From Polynucleobacter sp. MWH-Berg-3C6 (GTDB lineage: Bacteria; Pseudomonadota; Gammaproteobacteria; Burkholderiales; Burkholderiaceae), in assembly GCF_018881855.1 (NCBI RefSeq), contig NZ_JACVPN010000005.1:223287-287286 (forward strand): a stretch of 64,000 nucleotides of DNA, read 5' to 3'. This document shows, piece after piece, positions 56,424-64,000 of this stretch. The notes under the pieces are model-generated. The model was not told the DNA's origin and did no database searches. It worked only from the letters and a program-made list of their open reading frames with translations. Numbering within the stretch: the stretch's first letter is position 1; every line of letters starts with the position of its first letter. Made by a program: the position numbers and the translations under genes.

Positions 56424-59400
56424 ACAAACCCCTTGATCTTAAAGAGCTGATGGTGGATCAGGCGCAATTAGCGAAGCGCTTGCGTCAAGAAACTTCTGGC
56501 GATGTGATGACCGATAGTGCAAGTCGTGGTCGCTACGCTACTGATGCGTCGATTTACCAGGCAATGCCAGTTGCTGTATTTATTCCGAAGACCGCCCAAG
56601 ATATTGCGAGTGCTATTCAGATTGCAGCCGAACTAGGCGTGCCCGTTCTTCCACGTGGTGGTGGCACTAGTCAATGCGGTCAAACTACTGGCGCAGCCTT
56701 AGTCATCGACAATACTAAATACTTCAGAAATGTTCTCGATCTCAATCTGGATCAAGGCTATGTCGAAGTTGAGCCAGGCATGGTGCTCGATCACCTCAAC
56801 GGCTCATTGAAACAACATGGCCTTTGGTATCCGGTTGATGTATCGACTGCTGGGCAAGCAACGATTGGCGGCATGGCTGGCAATAACTCCTGCGGTAGTC
56901 GCTCGATTGCCTACGGCAATATGGTGCATAACGTTTTAGGAATCAACGCTTGGCTTGCCAGCGGCCAGGTTGGTGAATTTGCTAATTATGCAAATAGCTC
57001 TGGGGTTGCTAAAGAGCTGGGTGACTTTGTGAAAGGCTTGGCTAATACGCTGCAGCCTGAGATTGAGGCACGGTTCCCGAAAGTGCTAAGGCGTGTTGCA
57101 GGCTACAACCTCGATATCTTCCACCCCCAAAGTGAATTACCTTACACCCAAGATGGCAGTGTTAACTTAGCGCATCTATTAGTGGGTAGCGAAGGTACGC
57201 TGGCCTACTTCAAATCCCTCAAACTCAAATTAGCACCACTGCCACAACACAAAGTATTAGGTATTGTGAACTTCGCGAGTTTTTATAAGGCGATGGATAG
57301 TGCCCAGCATATTGTCAAATTAGGCCCTACCGCGGTTGAGCTAGTGGATCGCACCATGATTGATTTGGCACGCAGCAATCCGAACTTTAAGAAAACCATT
57401 GAGACTGCACTGATTGATCACACGGCACAAACTCCAGAAGCCATTCTGCTGGTAGAGTTTTCTGGTGAAGCGCATGCACCGCTCCTCGATAAACTCAAAT
57501 CCTTGCAAGAGCTGATGAGTGACTTAGGTTTACCAGGTTCAGTGGTGGCAATGCCAGATGCAGCCTTGCAAAAGAATTTATGGGAAGTACGCAAAGCAGG
57601 TTTGAACATCATGATGAGTCTTAAAGGTGATGGCAAGCCAGTGAGTTTTATTGAAGACTGCGCTGTACCGCTAGAGAGTTTGGCTGATTACACCCAAGCA
57701 CTAACTGATGTCTTTGCTAAATATGGATCGCGCGGCACTTGGTATGCTCATGCTTCAGTAGGAACCTTGCATGTGCGCCCTATTTTGGATATGCGCAGAG
57801 ACGGCGCCCAAAAGATGCGCGCTGTAGCAGAAGAGGCCTCAGAATTAGTACGCAAATACAAAGGCGCTTATAGCGGCGAGCATGGAGACGGCCTGTGTCG
57901 TGGCGAGTGGATCTCTTGGCAGTTTGGCCCCACGATTACGGAAGCACTCTCGGAGATCAAGCACGCGTTTGATCCTAAGGGATTGTTTAATCCTGGCAAG
58001 ATTGTGAATCCACCGAAGATGGATGATTCCATCAACTTTAGATTTCCGCCCAATTACAAAGTCATTCCATTACAGCCCGCATTAGATTGGTCTGCTTGGA
58101 ACGTACAGAACGATCCCGTTACAGAAGAAACTACTGCGCCTGGCACTGGCGGTGATCCTGCAATGGGACTGGCTAAAGCCGTGGAGATGTGTAATAACAA
58201 TGGTCACTGCCGCAAGTTCGATGCTGAAGTGATGTGCCCTAGCTATCGTGTTACTCGGGATGAGAAGCATCTCACCAGAGGAAGAGCGAATACTTTGCGC
58301 CTAGCACTATCGAATCAACTCGATATTAAGAGTGGCGCATCAACAGAAACCTCCCCACTAGCCAGCGATGCTATTAAAGAGGTGATGGAGCTTTGTATCA
58401 GCTGTAAAGCCTGTCGTCGTGAGTGCCCTACTGGCGTAGATATGGCCAAGATGAAGATTGAGTTCTTATCAGCGTATAAGAAACGGGTTGGCCACTCTTT
58501 GCGAGATCTCGCAGTAGCTTATCTACCGAAATATGCCTCTACGATTAGCAATATTCCACTATTGCCAGCACTCTTGAACCTGCGCAATCACATTGCTCCG
58601 ATTGCCAAGCTTCAAGAATGGATTATGGGCATCTCCGCGCAGAGAAGTTTGCCAATCTGGAAGGGAAAAACTTTCTGGAACCAAAAAGCTGCACAAAATC
58701 ATCAGTTCACGCCTGAAGAATTGGCGCAAGATAGCAATAGCAAAGGTGTAGTCCTGCTAGCCGATACTTTTAATGCCTATTTTGAAGATGAAAATCTCAC
58801 CGCTGCCTTAAAAGTTCTCAAGGCCGCAGGTTACCGTGTGCATATTCCAAATAAGAGCAGCGGCAAGACAAAAGCAGCAAATAATACTTGCTCTAAAGAG
58901 TTTTGTTGCGGCAGAACCTATCTTGCCGCAGGCATGGTAGATAAGGCCAAACAGACTCTCGGTGAATTAGTCGACCATCTTGCGCCTTATGCGCAAAAGA
59001 ACATTCCAATTATTGGCTTAGAGCCTTCCTGCCTATTTACTCTCAAGGATGAGGCTCTGGTGATGGGTTTTGGTGAGAAAGCGATCAGCGTCTCTAAGCA
59101 AGCTCAACTCTTAGAAGAGTTTTTAGCAAGCGAAGCTAAAGCAGGGACTCTCGAGCTGAATCTTAAGGAAGCCAGCAAGCCAGTACTCTTTCATGGACAT
59201 TGCCATCAGAAGTCTTTTGCTGCCGTGACGCCAGCAATGGAATTACTCAAACTCATTCCTAAAGCAGAGCCTAAGTTAATTGAATCTTCTTGCTGTGGTA
59301 TGGCAGGTAGTTTTGGCTATGAGGCTGAGCACATTGAGGTGTCTAAACAAATGGCCGAACTCAGTCTATTGCCTAGTATTCGGAAATCACCGGATGGTTG

Positions 59401-59497
59401 GGTGGTAGCAGATGGCACCAGTTGCCGTCATCAAATTGCGGATGGGGCTCAAAGAGAAGCCGTACATATCGCCAGAATTCTGGCGGCCCATCTCTAA
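56420..59497 (+). CDS. FAD-binding and 4Fe-4S 2-hydroxyacid dehydrogenase fusion
   Basis: A 1025-residue membrane-associated respiratory-type dehydrogenase. The N-terminal part (about 1-540) is a PCMH/VAO FAD domain: VLPRGGGTSQCGQTTGAAL, TIGGMAGNNSCGSRSIAYG and a GlcD-type C-terminal end, HAFDPKGLFNPGKIVNPP. Then come two ferredoxin clusters (CNNNGHCRKFDAEVMCPSYR; CISCKACRRECPTGVDM) and two CCG-type cysteine domains (CSKEFCCGRTYL; HGHCHQKSF with SSCCGMAGSFGYE). This architecture matches YdiJ/D-lactate or D-2-hydroxyglutarate dehydrogenases, a GlcD-GlcF fusion in effect. The substrate could be D-lactate, glycolate or D-2-hydroxyglutarate; the neighbouring glyoxylate aminotransferase points to a glycolate-like acid. 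Coupled to the gntR gene. Confidence 0.88.
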   Translation: MNKPLDLKELMVDQAQLAKRLRQETSGDVMTDSASRGRYATDASIYQAMPVAVFIPKTAQDIASAIQIAAELGVPVLPRGGGTSQCGQTTGAALVIDNTKYFRNVLDLNLDQGYVEVEPGMVLDHLNGSLKQHGLWYPVDVSTAGQATIGGMAGNNSCGSRSIAYGNMVHNVLGINAWLASGQVGEFANYANSSGVAKELGDFVKGLANTLQPEIEARFPKVLRRVAGYNLDIFHPQSELPYTQDGSVNLAHLLVGSEGTLAYFKSLKLKLAPLPQHKVLGIVNFASFYKAMDSAQHIVKLGPTAVELVDRTMIDLARSNPNFKKTIETALIDHTAQTPEAILLVEFSGEAHAPLLDKLKSLQELMSDLGLPGSVVAMPDAALQKNLWEVRKAGLNIMMSLKGDGKPVSFIEDCAVPLESLADYTQALTDVFAKYGSRGTWYAHASVGTLHVRPILDMRRDGAQKMRAVAEEASELVRKYKGAYSGEHGDGLCRGEWISWQFGPTITEALSEIKHAFDPKGLFNPGKIVNPPKMDDSINFRFPPNYKVIPLQPALDWSAWNVQNDPVTEETTAPGTGGDPAMGLAKAVEMCNNNGHCRKFDAEVMCPSYRVTRDEKHLTRGRANTLRLALSNQLDIKSGASTETSPLASDAIKEVMELCISCKACRRECPTGVDMAKMKIEFLSAYKKRVGHSLRDLAVAYLPKYASTISNIPLLPALLNLRNHIAPIAKLQEWIMGISAQRSLPIWKGKTFWNQKAAQNHQFTPEELAQDSNSKGVVLLADTFNAYFEDENLTAALKVLKAAGYRVHIPNKSSGKTKAANNTCSKEFCCGRTYLAAGMVDKAKQTLGELVDHLAPYAQKNIPIIGLEPSCLFTLKDEALVMGFGEKAISVSKQAQLLEEFLASEAKAGTLELNLKEASKPVLFHGHCHQKSFAAVTPAMELLKLIPKAEPKLIESSCCGMAGSFGYEAEHIEVSKQMAELSLLPSIRKSPDGWVVADGTSCRHQIADGAQREAVHIARILAAHL

Positions 59498-59512
59498 ACT
59501 TGTTTTCAGAAG

Positions 59513-59866
59513 TTAGCGAATCACGCCGTAACCCACCATCAACAAGGTTCCAGTCAGTAAGGCTGGGACCAATCGCTTGGTGGGTTTGGATACCATGACG
59601 CCAATCGCTAAGACGCAAATCAGAATGCGTATCCATAAGGGTACTGTTGACATCAAACCCAGTGGCATGACGATCAAACGAATAGTTAAGGCTGCCACCA
59701 TTGCATAAGTGACAGCGGCTAGCCACCGAAAGATCTCACTATCTTGATTAATGCTATTGGAGAGTAGTACACCAATTGCGCGGCAGAAGTAAGTGCCAAG
59801 GCTAGCGCCAATCAAGGCAATCCATAAACCCCAACCAGAGAGCGCGTTTGCCATGGTGTTCATCAT
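59513..59866 (-). CDS. azlD: AzlD-family branched-chain amino acid transport protein
   Basis: Small partner of AzlC in an exporter of branched-chain amino acids. The 117-residue protein has about four membrane segments and the AzlD pattern (LWIALIGASLGTYFCRAIGV, LAAVTYAMVAALTIRLI, RLVPALLTGTLLMVGYGVIR). It overlaps the azlC stop by 4 bases, so the two are translated together. A start 3 bases downstream is also possible. Confidence 0.88.
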   Translation of the reverse strand: MMNTMANALSGWGLWIALIGASLGTYFCRAIGVLLSNSINQDSEIFRWLAAVTYAMVAALTIRLIVMPLGLMSTVPLWIRILICVLAIGVMVSKPTKRLVPALLTGTLLMVGYGVIR

Positions 59867-60648
59867 CCGATGACTCCAGACTTCTTGCGCAAGAACTTAC
59901 GATCGATAAAGTAAGCCAGCGTTCCAGCTACCAGACCCGAAGTGAGCAAGCTAGTATCGCGGTCAACAATAAAAAAGATTGGGCCGAAAATACAACCCAA
60001 CATCAGTGCAATACGGTTAATCCAGGGTTTGACTTCAGTAAAGGTTAATAAGAAGAAAAGTGGATTAATAAAAACGAGGCCCAATGTCACGGCTGGAGGC
60101 ACCATGCCTGCTAAGTAAAAGCCTAAGATCGTTCCCGGAATAGAAATCAACCAGCAGAGTAGACCTAAGCCCACAAAGTAAGCCAGGCGGTGCTTAGTCT
60201 CAATCGCATGGAACTCTCTCATCGAGATTGCCCACGCAGTCATCGCTAATAAATGGACTGAAGCATACAAAGTGCGATTGCGATCTTTTTGATGAAACTG
60301 CGGAAAGAGTGTCACCGTCATGGTGATAAAGCGAGTGGAAGTTAAGGTGACTGCTAAAGCAATTGCAATCACCGATGAGCCAGTAATGGCCATCTCGAGC
60401 AAGACCACTTGCCCCGGTAAAGCGAACATCAAAAATGAAGTAAAGGTAGTGAACCAAACATCAAAGCCATTGGTCTTACCCATGGCACCAAAGCCAACCA
60501 TACCGGCAAAAAGCACCATTGCTGGAGCGCCAGCCGCATCTTTGATCCCCGTCCAGAATGCATCGTTTGGACTCTTGAAGCGCTGAGCTGCCGATTCCTC
60601 TAGCGCGATTTCGCTAGGATCGATATAGGGTTGCTCGGACGATGACAT
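59863..60648 (-). CDS. azlC: AzlC-family branched-chain amino acid exporter subunit
   Basis: The 261-residue inner-membrane protein has about seven membrane helices and AzlC features: FWTGIKDAAGAPAMVLFAGMVGFGAMG (near residues 31-57), LPGQVVLLEMAITGSSVIAIALAVTLTSTRF, and a CIFGPIFFIVDRDTSLL block. The N-terminal ~25 residues are soluble and charged. It is 17 bases downstream of queG on the same strand. Export of leucine, isoleucine, valine or related compounds is the known family role. Confidence 0.9.
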   Translation of the reverse strand: MSSSEQPYIDPSEIALEESAAQRFKSPNDAFWTGIKDAAGAPAMVLFAGMVGFGAMGKTNGFDVWFTTFTSFLMFALPGQVVLLEMAITGSSVIAIALAVTLTSTRFITMTVTLFPQFHQKDRNRTLYASVHLLAMTAWAISMREFHAIETKHRLAYFVGLGLLCWLISIPGTILGFYLAGMVPPAVTLGLVFINPLFFLLTFTEVKPWINRIALMLGCIFGPIFFIVDRDTSLLTSGLVAGTLAYFIDRKFLRKKSGVIG

Positions 60649-60665
60649 GATTTAATTGTAAGCCC

Positions 60666-61763
60666 TTAGTTAGCCTTCAGAGCCCACTCTATATGCTCAG
60701 CTACCAGAGAATCAGCAGAACTTAAAGCATCGCTTAATGCCTGATGAATGAGAGTCTTATCAGCCGCATCTGTTCTAGGGCTGGCCAATGCATTACCCAT
60801 CGCCACTGCCAGATTACGCCGCCAACGACTATAACCAATTCTTCGAATGGCGCTGCCCTCATGACGCTGCTCAAACTCTGCCTCAGTCCATGACCAGAGA
60901 TGCAAGAGACTAGCTTGGCCTAAGCCATGACGCTGAGCAAAGTCTGGGAGCTGTGAGCGCTTGGCAAACTTATTCCATGGGCAGATGAGTTGACAATCAT
61001 CACAACCATAAACACGATTACCCATCGCACTTCTGAACTCGATTGGAATTGCCTCGGGATTTTCAATAGTGAGGTAAGAGATGCAACGACGGGCATCTAA
61101 TTGGTAAGGGGCAGTAATAGCTTGGGTTGGACAGATATCAATACAGGATTGACAGGTACCGCAATGCTCTTCCTGCTCCTGATCAATTGGTAATGGCACA
61201 TCGACTAAGATCTCGCCCAAGAAAAAAGTAGAGCCAGACTCTCGATTGAGCAAGAGCGTATGTTTACCACGCCAACCTAAGCCTGCTTTACGAGCAAGCT
61301 CTACTTCCATTAACGGTGCTGAATCTGTGAACACACGATAACCAAAAGCACCAATCTTTTCTTCAATGGCTTTAGCAAAGTCTTGTAAACGATTGCGCAG
61401 TACTTTGTGATAATCGCGCCCACGCGCATACATCGAGACCACTGCCTGTGAAGGATCTTCTAATCGCCGCCATTCAGTATCGAAATCACTTTCGGGAGGA
61501 AGATAGTTCATCGAAACACAAATGACGCGCACTGCACCTGGAACTAGTAACTGAGGATTGGCGCGTAAGTCTACGTGACGCTGCATGTATTCCATATGGC
61601 CATGGCGCCCTTCTGCCAGCCATTCTTGTAGACGCTCAGAGGCAGGACCTAAGTGGGTATCGGTAATACGCAAACCATCAAAGCCTAAGCTCTCAGCCTG
61701 CTCCCCCAGCCAAGCGCGAAGCTTTGGCTGATCTAGGGAATGAGGATTGGTAGATAAAGACAT
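60666..61763 (-). CDS. queG: Epoxyqueuosine reductase
   Basis: Reduces epoxyqueuosine to queuosine in tRNA, using cobalamin and two 4Fe-4S clusters. From ATG 61763 the protein is 365 residues. Recognisable parts are GHMEYMQRHVDLRANPQLLVPGA, VSMYARGRDYHKVLRNRL, GWRGKHTLLLNRESGSTFFLG, and the cluster motifs CGTCQSCIDICPTQAI and CDDCQLICPWNKFA. The TTG 6 bases upstream is a less likely start. The need for B12 links it to the B12-regulated receptor in this window. It is divergent from tsaE. Confidence 0.94.
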   Translation of the reverse strand: MSLSTNPHSLDQPKLRAWLGEQAESLGFDGLRITDTHLGPASERLQEWLAEGRHGHMEYMQRHVDLRANPQLLVPGAVRVICVSMNYLPPESDFDTEWRRLEDPSQAVVSMYARGRDYHKVLRNRLQDFAKAIEEKIGAFGYRVFTDSAPLMEVELARKAGLGWRGKHTLLLNRESGSTFFLGEILVDVPLPIDQEQEEHCGTCQSCIDICPTQAITAPYQLDARRCISYLTIENPEAIPIEFRSAMGNRVYGCDDCQLICPWNKFAKRSQLPDFAQRHGLGQASLLHLWSWTEAEFEQRHEGSAIRRIGYSRWRRNLAVAMGNALASPRTDAADKTLIHQALSDALSSADSLVAEHIEWALKAN

Positions 61764-61806
61764 AGGCAATACAGAATGTAGCGCAATAATTGAATAAACT
61801 AGGGCA

Positions 61807-62352
61807 ATGACCGGAAATCAGACGCCCCAGGCATCTCCCAAAGCATCGCTTAAACAATATTGTAGGCAGGAAGCAGAAACTGCATCCCTAGCCCAGCATC
61901 TTGCCGCCTCCATACAAGAATGGATTGGGCAATCGCCGGCAGCGCACCTCAATATCTCTTTAGAGGGCGACCTAGGGGCAGGCAAAACGACTTTTGCCAG
62001 ACATTTGATTCAAGGCTTGGGATATGAGGGAAAAGTAAAGAGCCCTACCTATACTTTGTGCGAACCCTACGCACTCCAATGTAAGCAACAAGCCTTTACT
62101 GCCCATCACTTTGATCTCTACAGAATGCGTGATCCACTGGAATGGCAAGAAGCAGGATTTGCAGAATATTTTGATGTTCCGGGATTTTGCTTAATTGAGT
62201 GGCCAGAAAAAGCCGAGGGCACTCTTCCCGCATTTGACATTCAGATTCAGTTGACAGCTGGCGCAGAAGAAAATGTGCGCACTATAAATATCAGCGCATT
62301 GTCTGAGCAAGGTAAAAAAGTAGTTGAGCAGATTCAAGCAACATCCAATTAA
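61807..62352 (+). CDS. tsaE: tRNA threonylcarbamoyladenosine synthesis ATPase TsaE
   Basis: ATPase that works with TsaB-TsaD to form t6A37 on tRNAs reading ANN codons. The 181-residue protein has the Walker A EGDLGAGKTTFARHLIQGLG (about residues 53-72), SPTYTLCEPYAL, HFDLYRM (Walker B-like) and LIEWPEKAEG. The order queG/tsaE/amiC is conserved in many betaproteobacteria. It has a short N-terminal extension of about 25 polar residues. Confidence 0.94.
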   Translation: MTGNQTPQASPKASLKQYCRQEAETASLAQHLAASIQEWIGQSPAAHLNISLEGDLGAGKTTFARHLIQGLGYEGKVKSPTYTLCEPYALQCKQQAFTAHHFDLYRMRDPLEWQEAGFAEYFDVPGFCLIEWPEKAEGTLPAFDIQIQLTAGAEENVRTINISALSEQGKKVVEQIQATSN

Positions 62353-62356
62353 ATAT

Positions 62357-63703
62357 ATGAGTAGTAAAAAAACTAACCTCTCTAGACGCCAGCATTTAAA
62401 GACTTCAGTCAAGTTCTTAAGTTTTGCCCTCCTCCTTACCGAGGTTGACATTGCTTGGGGCGCCAAGATATTGGGTGTTCGTATATGGCCCTCAGAGGAT
62501 TACACCCGCATTACTTTGGAGTCCGATACTCCATTACCAATTACACAGCAGATCCTGACAAACCCAGATCGTCTAGTGGTTGATGTGCAGGGCTTAGAAC
62601 TGAATCCAACACTGAAGGACTTAGTTGCCAAAGTTAAGCCCAATGATCCTTATGTATCGCAGATTCGGGTGGGGCAATTTCAGCCAGGGATTGTGCGTTT
62701 GGTGTTTGACCTAAAAGAACCTATCAAGCCACAACTCTTCACACTCGATCCTGTTGCTGAATACAACTACCGCATGGTATTTGATCTTTACCCTACAACG
62801 CCACTAGATCCACTCATGGCTTTGGTGAGAAGTAGCGCCAAGAAAGAGATTGCGCTTGAAAAATCCAATGAAGAGATTGATCTAATTGCTCAGTTCGCGA
62901 CCAAGAAAGATAAAGAAGCAGCAAAAGCACCAGCTAATCCAGTAGCCCAATCCATTCCAGAAACAAAAGAGGCTCTAGCACCCCCTAAATACAAGAGATT
63001 AATTACGATTGCGATTGATCCTGGGCATGGCGGAGAAGATCCGGGCGCTATTGGCGCTGCAGGATCAAGAGAAAAGAACGTAGTCCTCTCGATTGCTAAA
63101 AGACTGAAGGAAAAGATTGAGGGTGAGGCCTACATGCGCCCTTACTTGACCAGAGATGGTGATTACTTTGTGCCACTGCATGTCAGAGTACAAAAAGCGA
63201 GACGTGTAGAAGCGGATTTATTTGTATCGATCCATGCAGATGCTTTTATTGAGCCCCGAGCCAAAGGTGCATCTGTATTTGCACTCTCCCAAATGGGCGC
63301 AAGTAGCTCAATGGCCCGTTGGATGGCGAACAAAGAAAATGCCTCAGATCTCATTGGCGGCATCAATATCAAGACTCAAGATCGTCAGGTGGCGAACCTA
63401 CTTCTCGATATGTCGACAACTGCTCAAATTAAAGATTCCATGCAAGTCGGTCAATCCATCCTGAAACAAATTGGAGGTTTTGCTCCTCTGCATAAGCCAA
63501 AGGTAGAGCAAGCCAGCTTTGCTGTTTTAAAGGCTCCAGACATCCCCTCCATCCTGGTAGAAACTGCTTTTATCAGCAACCCACAAGAAGAAGCCAGATT
63601 GAATGATGAGGGCTATCAGGATCGCATTGCAGAGGCTATTTTGAGAGGAATTAAGGAGTATTTTTCCAAAAACCCACCAGTGGCCAGACGGGTCAACTCA
63701 TAA
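62357..63703 (+). CDS. amiC: N-acetylmuramoyl-L-alanine amidase (AmiC-type, Tat exported)
   Basis: Periplasmic zinc amidase that splits septal peptidoglycan for cell separation. From ATG 62357 the protein is 448 residues. It begins with a twin-arginine signal (NLSRRQHLKTSVKFLSFALLL, about residues 7-27), then an AMIN domain for septum targeting (ILGVRIWPSEDYTRITLES) and, after a linker (about 165-215), the Amidase_3 domain: ITIAIDPGHGGEDPGAIGAAG (zinc His), SIHADAF and LVETAFISNP (catalytic Glu). The Tat motif matches E. coli AmiA/AmiC habit. A small palindrome (CTTGTA-AG-TACAAG) follows the stop. Confidence 0.95.
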   Translation: MSSKKTNLSRRQHLKTSVKFLSFALLLTEVDIAWGAKILGVRIWPSEDYTRITLESDTPLPITQQILTNPDRLVVDVQGLELNPTLKDLVAKVKPNDPYVSQIRVGQFQPGIVRLVFDLKEPIKPQLFTLDPVAEYNYRMVFDLYPTTPLDPLMALVRSSAKKEIALEKSNEEIDLIAQFATKKDKEAAKAPANPVAQSIPETKEALAPPKYKRLITIAIDPGHGGEDPGAIGAAGSREKNVVLSIAKRLKEKIEGEAYMRPYLTRDGDYFVPLHVRVQKARRVEADLFVSIHADAFIEPRAKGASVFALSQMGASSSMARWMANKENASDLIGGINIKTQDRQVANLLLDMSTTAQIKDSMQVGQSILKQIGGFAPLHKPKVEQASFAVLKAPDIPSILVETAFISNPQEEARLNDEGYQDRIAEAILRGIKEYFSKNPPVARRVNS

Positions 63704-63770
63704 CGTACTTGTAAGTACAAGGGCTTACGGGCAGACGGCCTAGACCCAGGAGCGACTACAAACTTCTTGC

Positions 63771-63776
63771 TATAAT
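63771..63776 (+). promoter_or_regulatory. -10 element of tRNA-Lys promoter
   Basis: A perfect TATAAT lies 12 bases before the first base of tRNA-Lys. The matching -35 is poor, so this rests on the -10 and its position alone. Confidence 0.45.
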
Positions 63777-63788
63777 TTCTGTTTTACC

Positions 63789-63864
63789 GGGTCGGTAGCT
63801 CAGTCGGTAGAGCAGCGGACTTTTAATCCGTTGGTCGCGAGTTCGAATCTCGCCCGACCCACCA
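63789..63864 (+). tRNA. tRNA-Lys (anticodon UUU)
   Basis: A 76-base tRNA with acceptor stem GGGTCGG/CCGACCC and encoded CCA. The anticodon loop CTTTTAA gives UUU, the D-arm is AGCTCAGTCGGTAGAGC, and the T-loop is TTCGAAT. Confidence 0.97.
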
Positions 63865-63878
63865 TATTAAGTAGGTAC

Positions 63879-63923
63879 GTACCGGACACATGCTTTACGT
63901 CCGGTACCGACCACATGGTTTAC
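63879..63923. repeat. Nested inverted and direct repeats just past tRNA-Lys
   Basis: GTACCGGAC (63879-63887) and GTCCGGTAC (63899-63907) form a perfect 9-base inverted repeat around ACATGCTTTAC. A 20-base unit starting GTACCG is also directly repeated at 63879-63898 and 63904-63923 with 17 of 20 matches. There is no T-run, so a plain terminator is unlikely. The arrangement resembles the end of an insertion sequence (the motif ACATGGTTTACAC recalls IS481-family ends), but this is from memory. Confidence 0.45.
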
Positions 63924-63934
63924 ACATTTACCAA

Positions 63935-64000
63935 TCACATCCCCAATACTTTGGGACCAAATGGGTTTTCTAGGGCTTGTACCCTTGAAGACTCCATATC
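63935..64000 (-). CDS. Possible C-terminal end of an unidentified protein (partial)
   Basis: A minus-strand frame enters from the right edge and ends at TGA 63935-63937, giving 21 residues (…ALENPFGPKVLGM). It is too short to identify; it could be the 3' end of a transposase or other mobile-element gene, or a chance frame. Confidence 0.2.
   Translation of the reverse strand, partial: DMESSRVQALENPFGPKVLGM

Noticed and set aside
63708..63721. CTTGTA-AG-TACAAG palindrome after amiC
   Set aside because: Only a 6-base AT-rich stem with no T-run; too weak to call a terminator or operator.

Overview
The window reads as a compact chromosomal segment of a betaproteobacterium of the order Burkholderiales, most likely Polynucleobacter or a close relative. 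This is inferred from gene content, the moderate GC content and conserved gene orders such as DUF3460-scpA-panC, yebC-purD-hemF-nadD-rsfS-rlmH-maf-rng, zapA-6S RNA and lptF-lptG next to pepA-holC. No sequence search was run. About 60 protein genes, two tRNAs, a 6S RNA and a cobalamin riboswitch cover almost the whole window. There is no CRISPR array, prophage or complete insertion sequence. Only the last ~130 bases, past tRNA-Lys, look foreign or mobile.

Layout. 1-6.1 kb: the repeat-rich tail of an unidentified protein, ubiC, hemD-hemC, argH and a TRAP permease pair. 6.1-10.8 kb (minus strand): a possible fdhD-dcd-kirBac-decarboxylase transcription unit, in which the K+ channel stop and the decarboxylase start overlap. 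10.9-14.6 kb: metG, DUF3460, scpA, panC. 14.6-21.6 kb (minus): an oxalate/formyl-CoA cluster with a Crp/Fnr-type regulator, oxc, frc, a PAS protein, a second CoA-transferase, a stand-alone 10-formyl-THF hydrolase-like enzyme and a small unknown protein. 21.7-25.8 kb: B12 riboswitch and TonB-dependent receptor, a coiled-coil protein, zapA, 6S RNA and a TauE/SafE permease. 25.8-29.9 kb (minus): malonate use (matB, a Bug-type binding protein, malonyl-CoA decarboxylase). 30-33 kb (minus): lgt, holC, pepA. 33-36.5 kb: lptF-lptG, a CysB-like regulator and tRNA-Leu(CAA). 36.6-43.3 kb: the long yebC-to-rng housekeeping block. 43.3-47.8 kb: msbA and three LPS-type glycosyltransferases. 47.8-53.8 kb: dnaE, gluQ and an RhlE-type helicase. 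53.8-59.5 kb: a glyoxylate/2-hydroxyacid locus (GlcG/HbpS-like protein, class V aminotransferase, GntR-FCD regulator, a large FAD/Fe-S dehydrogenase) with two matching palindromic operators. 59.5-63.9 kb: azlD-azlC, queG, tsaE, amiC and tRNA-Lys(UUU).

The genes suggest a small-genome heterotroph living on small organic acids (oxalate, malonate, glycolate or other 2-hydroxyacids, and TRAP substrates). The most noteworthy items are the coupled K+ channel/basic amino acid decarboxylase pair; an FNR-like palindrome before oxc next to a regulator whose recognition helix fits it; the formyl-THF hydrolase domain inside the oxalate cluster; the 6S RNA whose 5' arm lies in the zapA coding end; and the paired GntR operators. 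Many convergent gene pairs have 0-5 bases between stops, and two divergent pairs have starts only 3 and 10 bases apart, which shows strong compaction.
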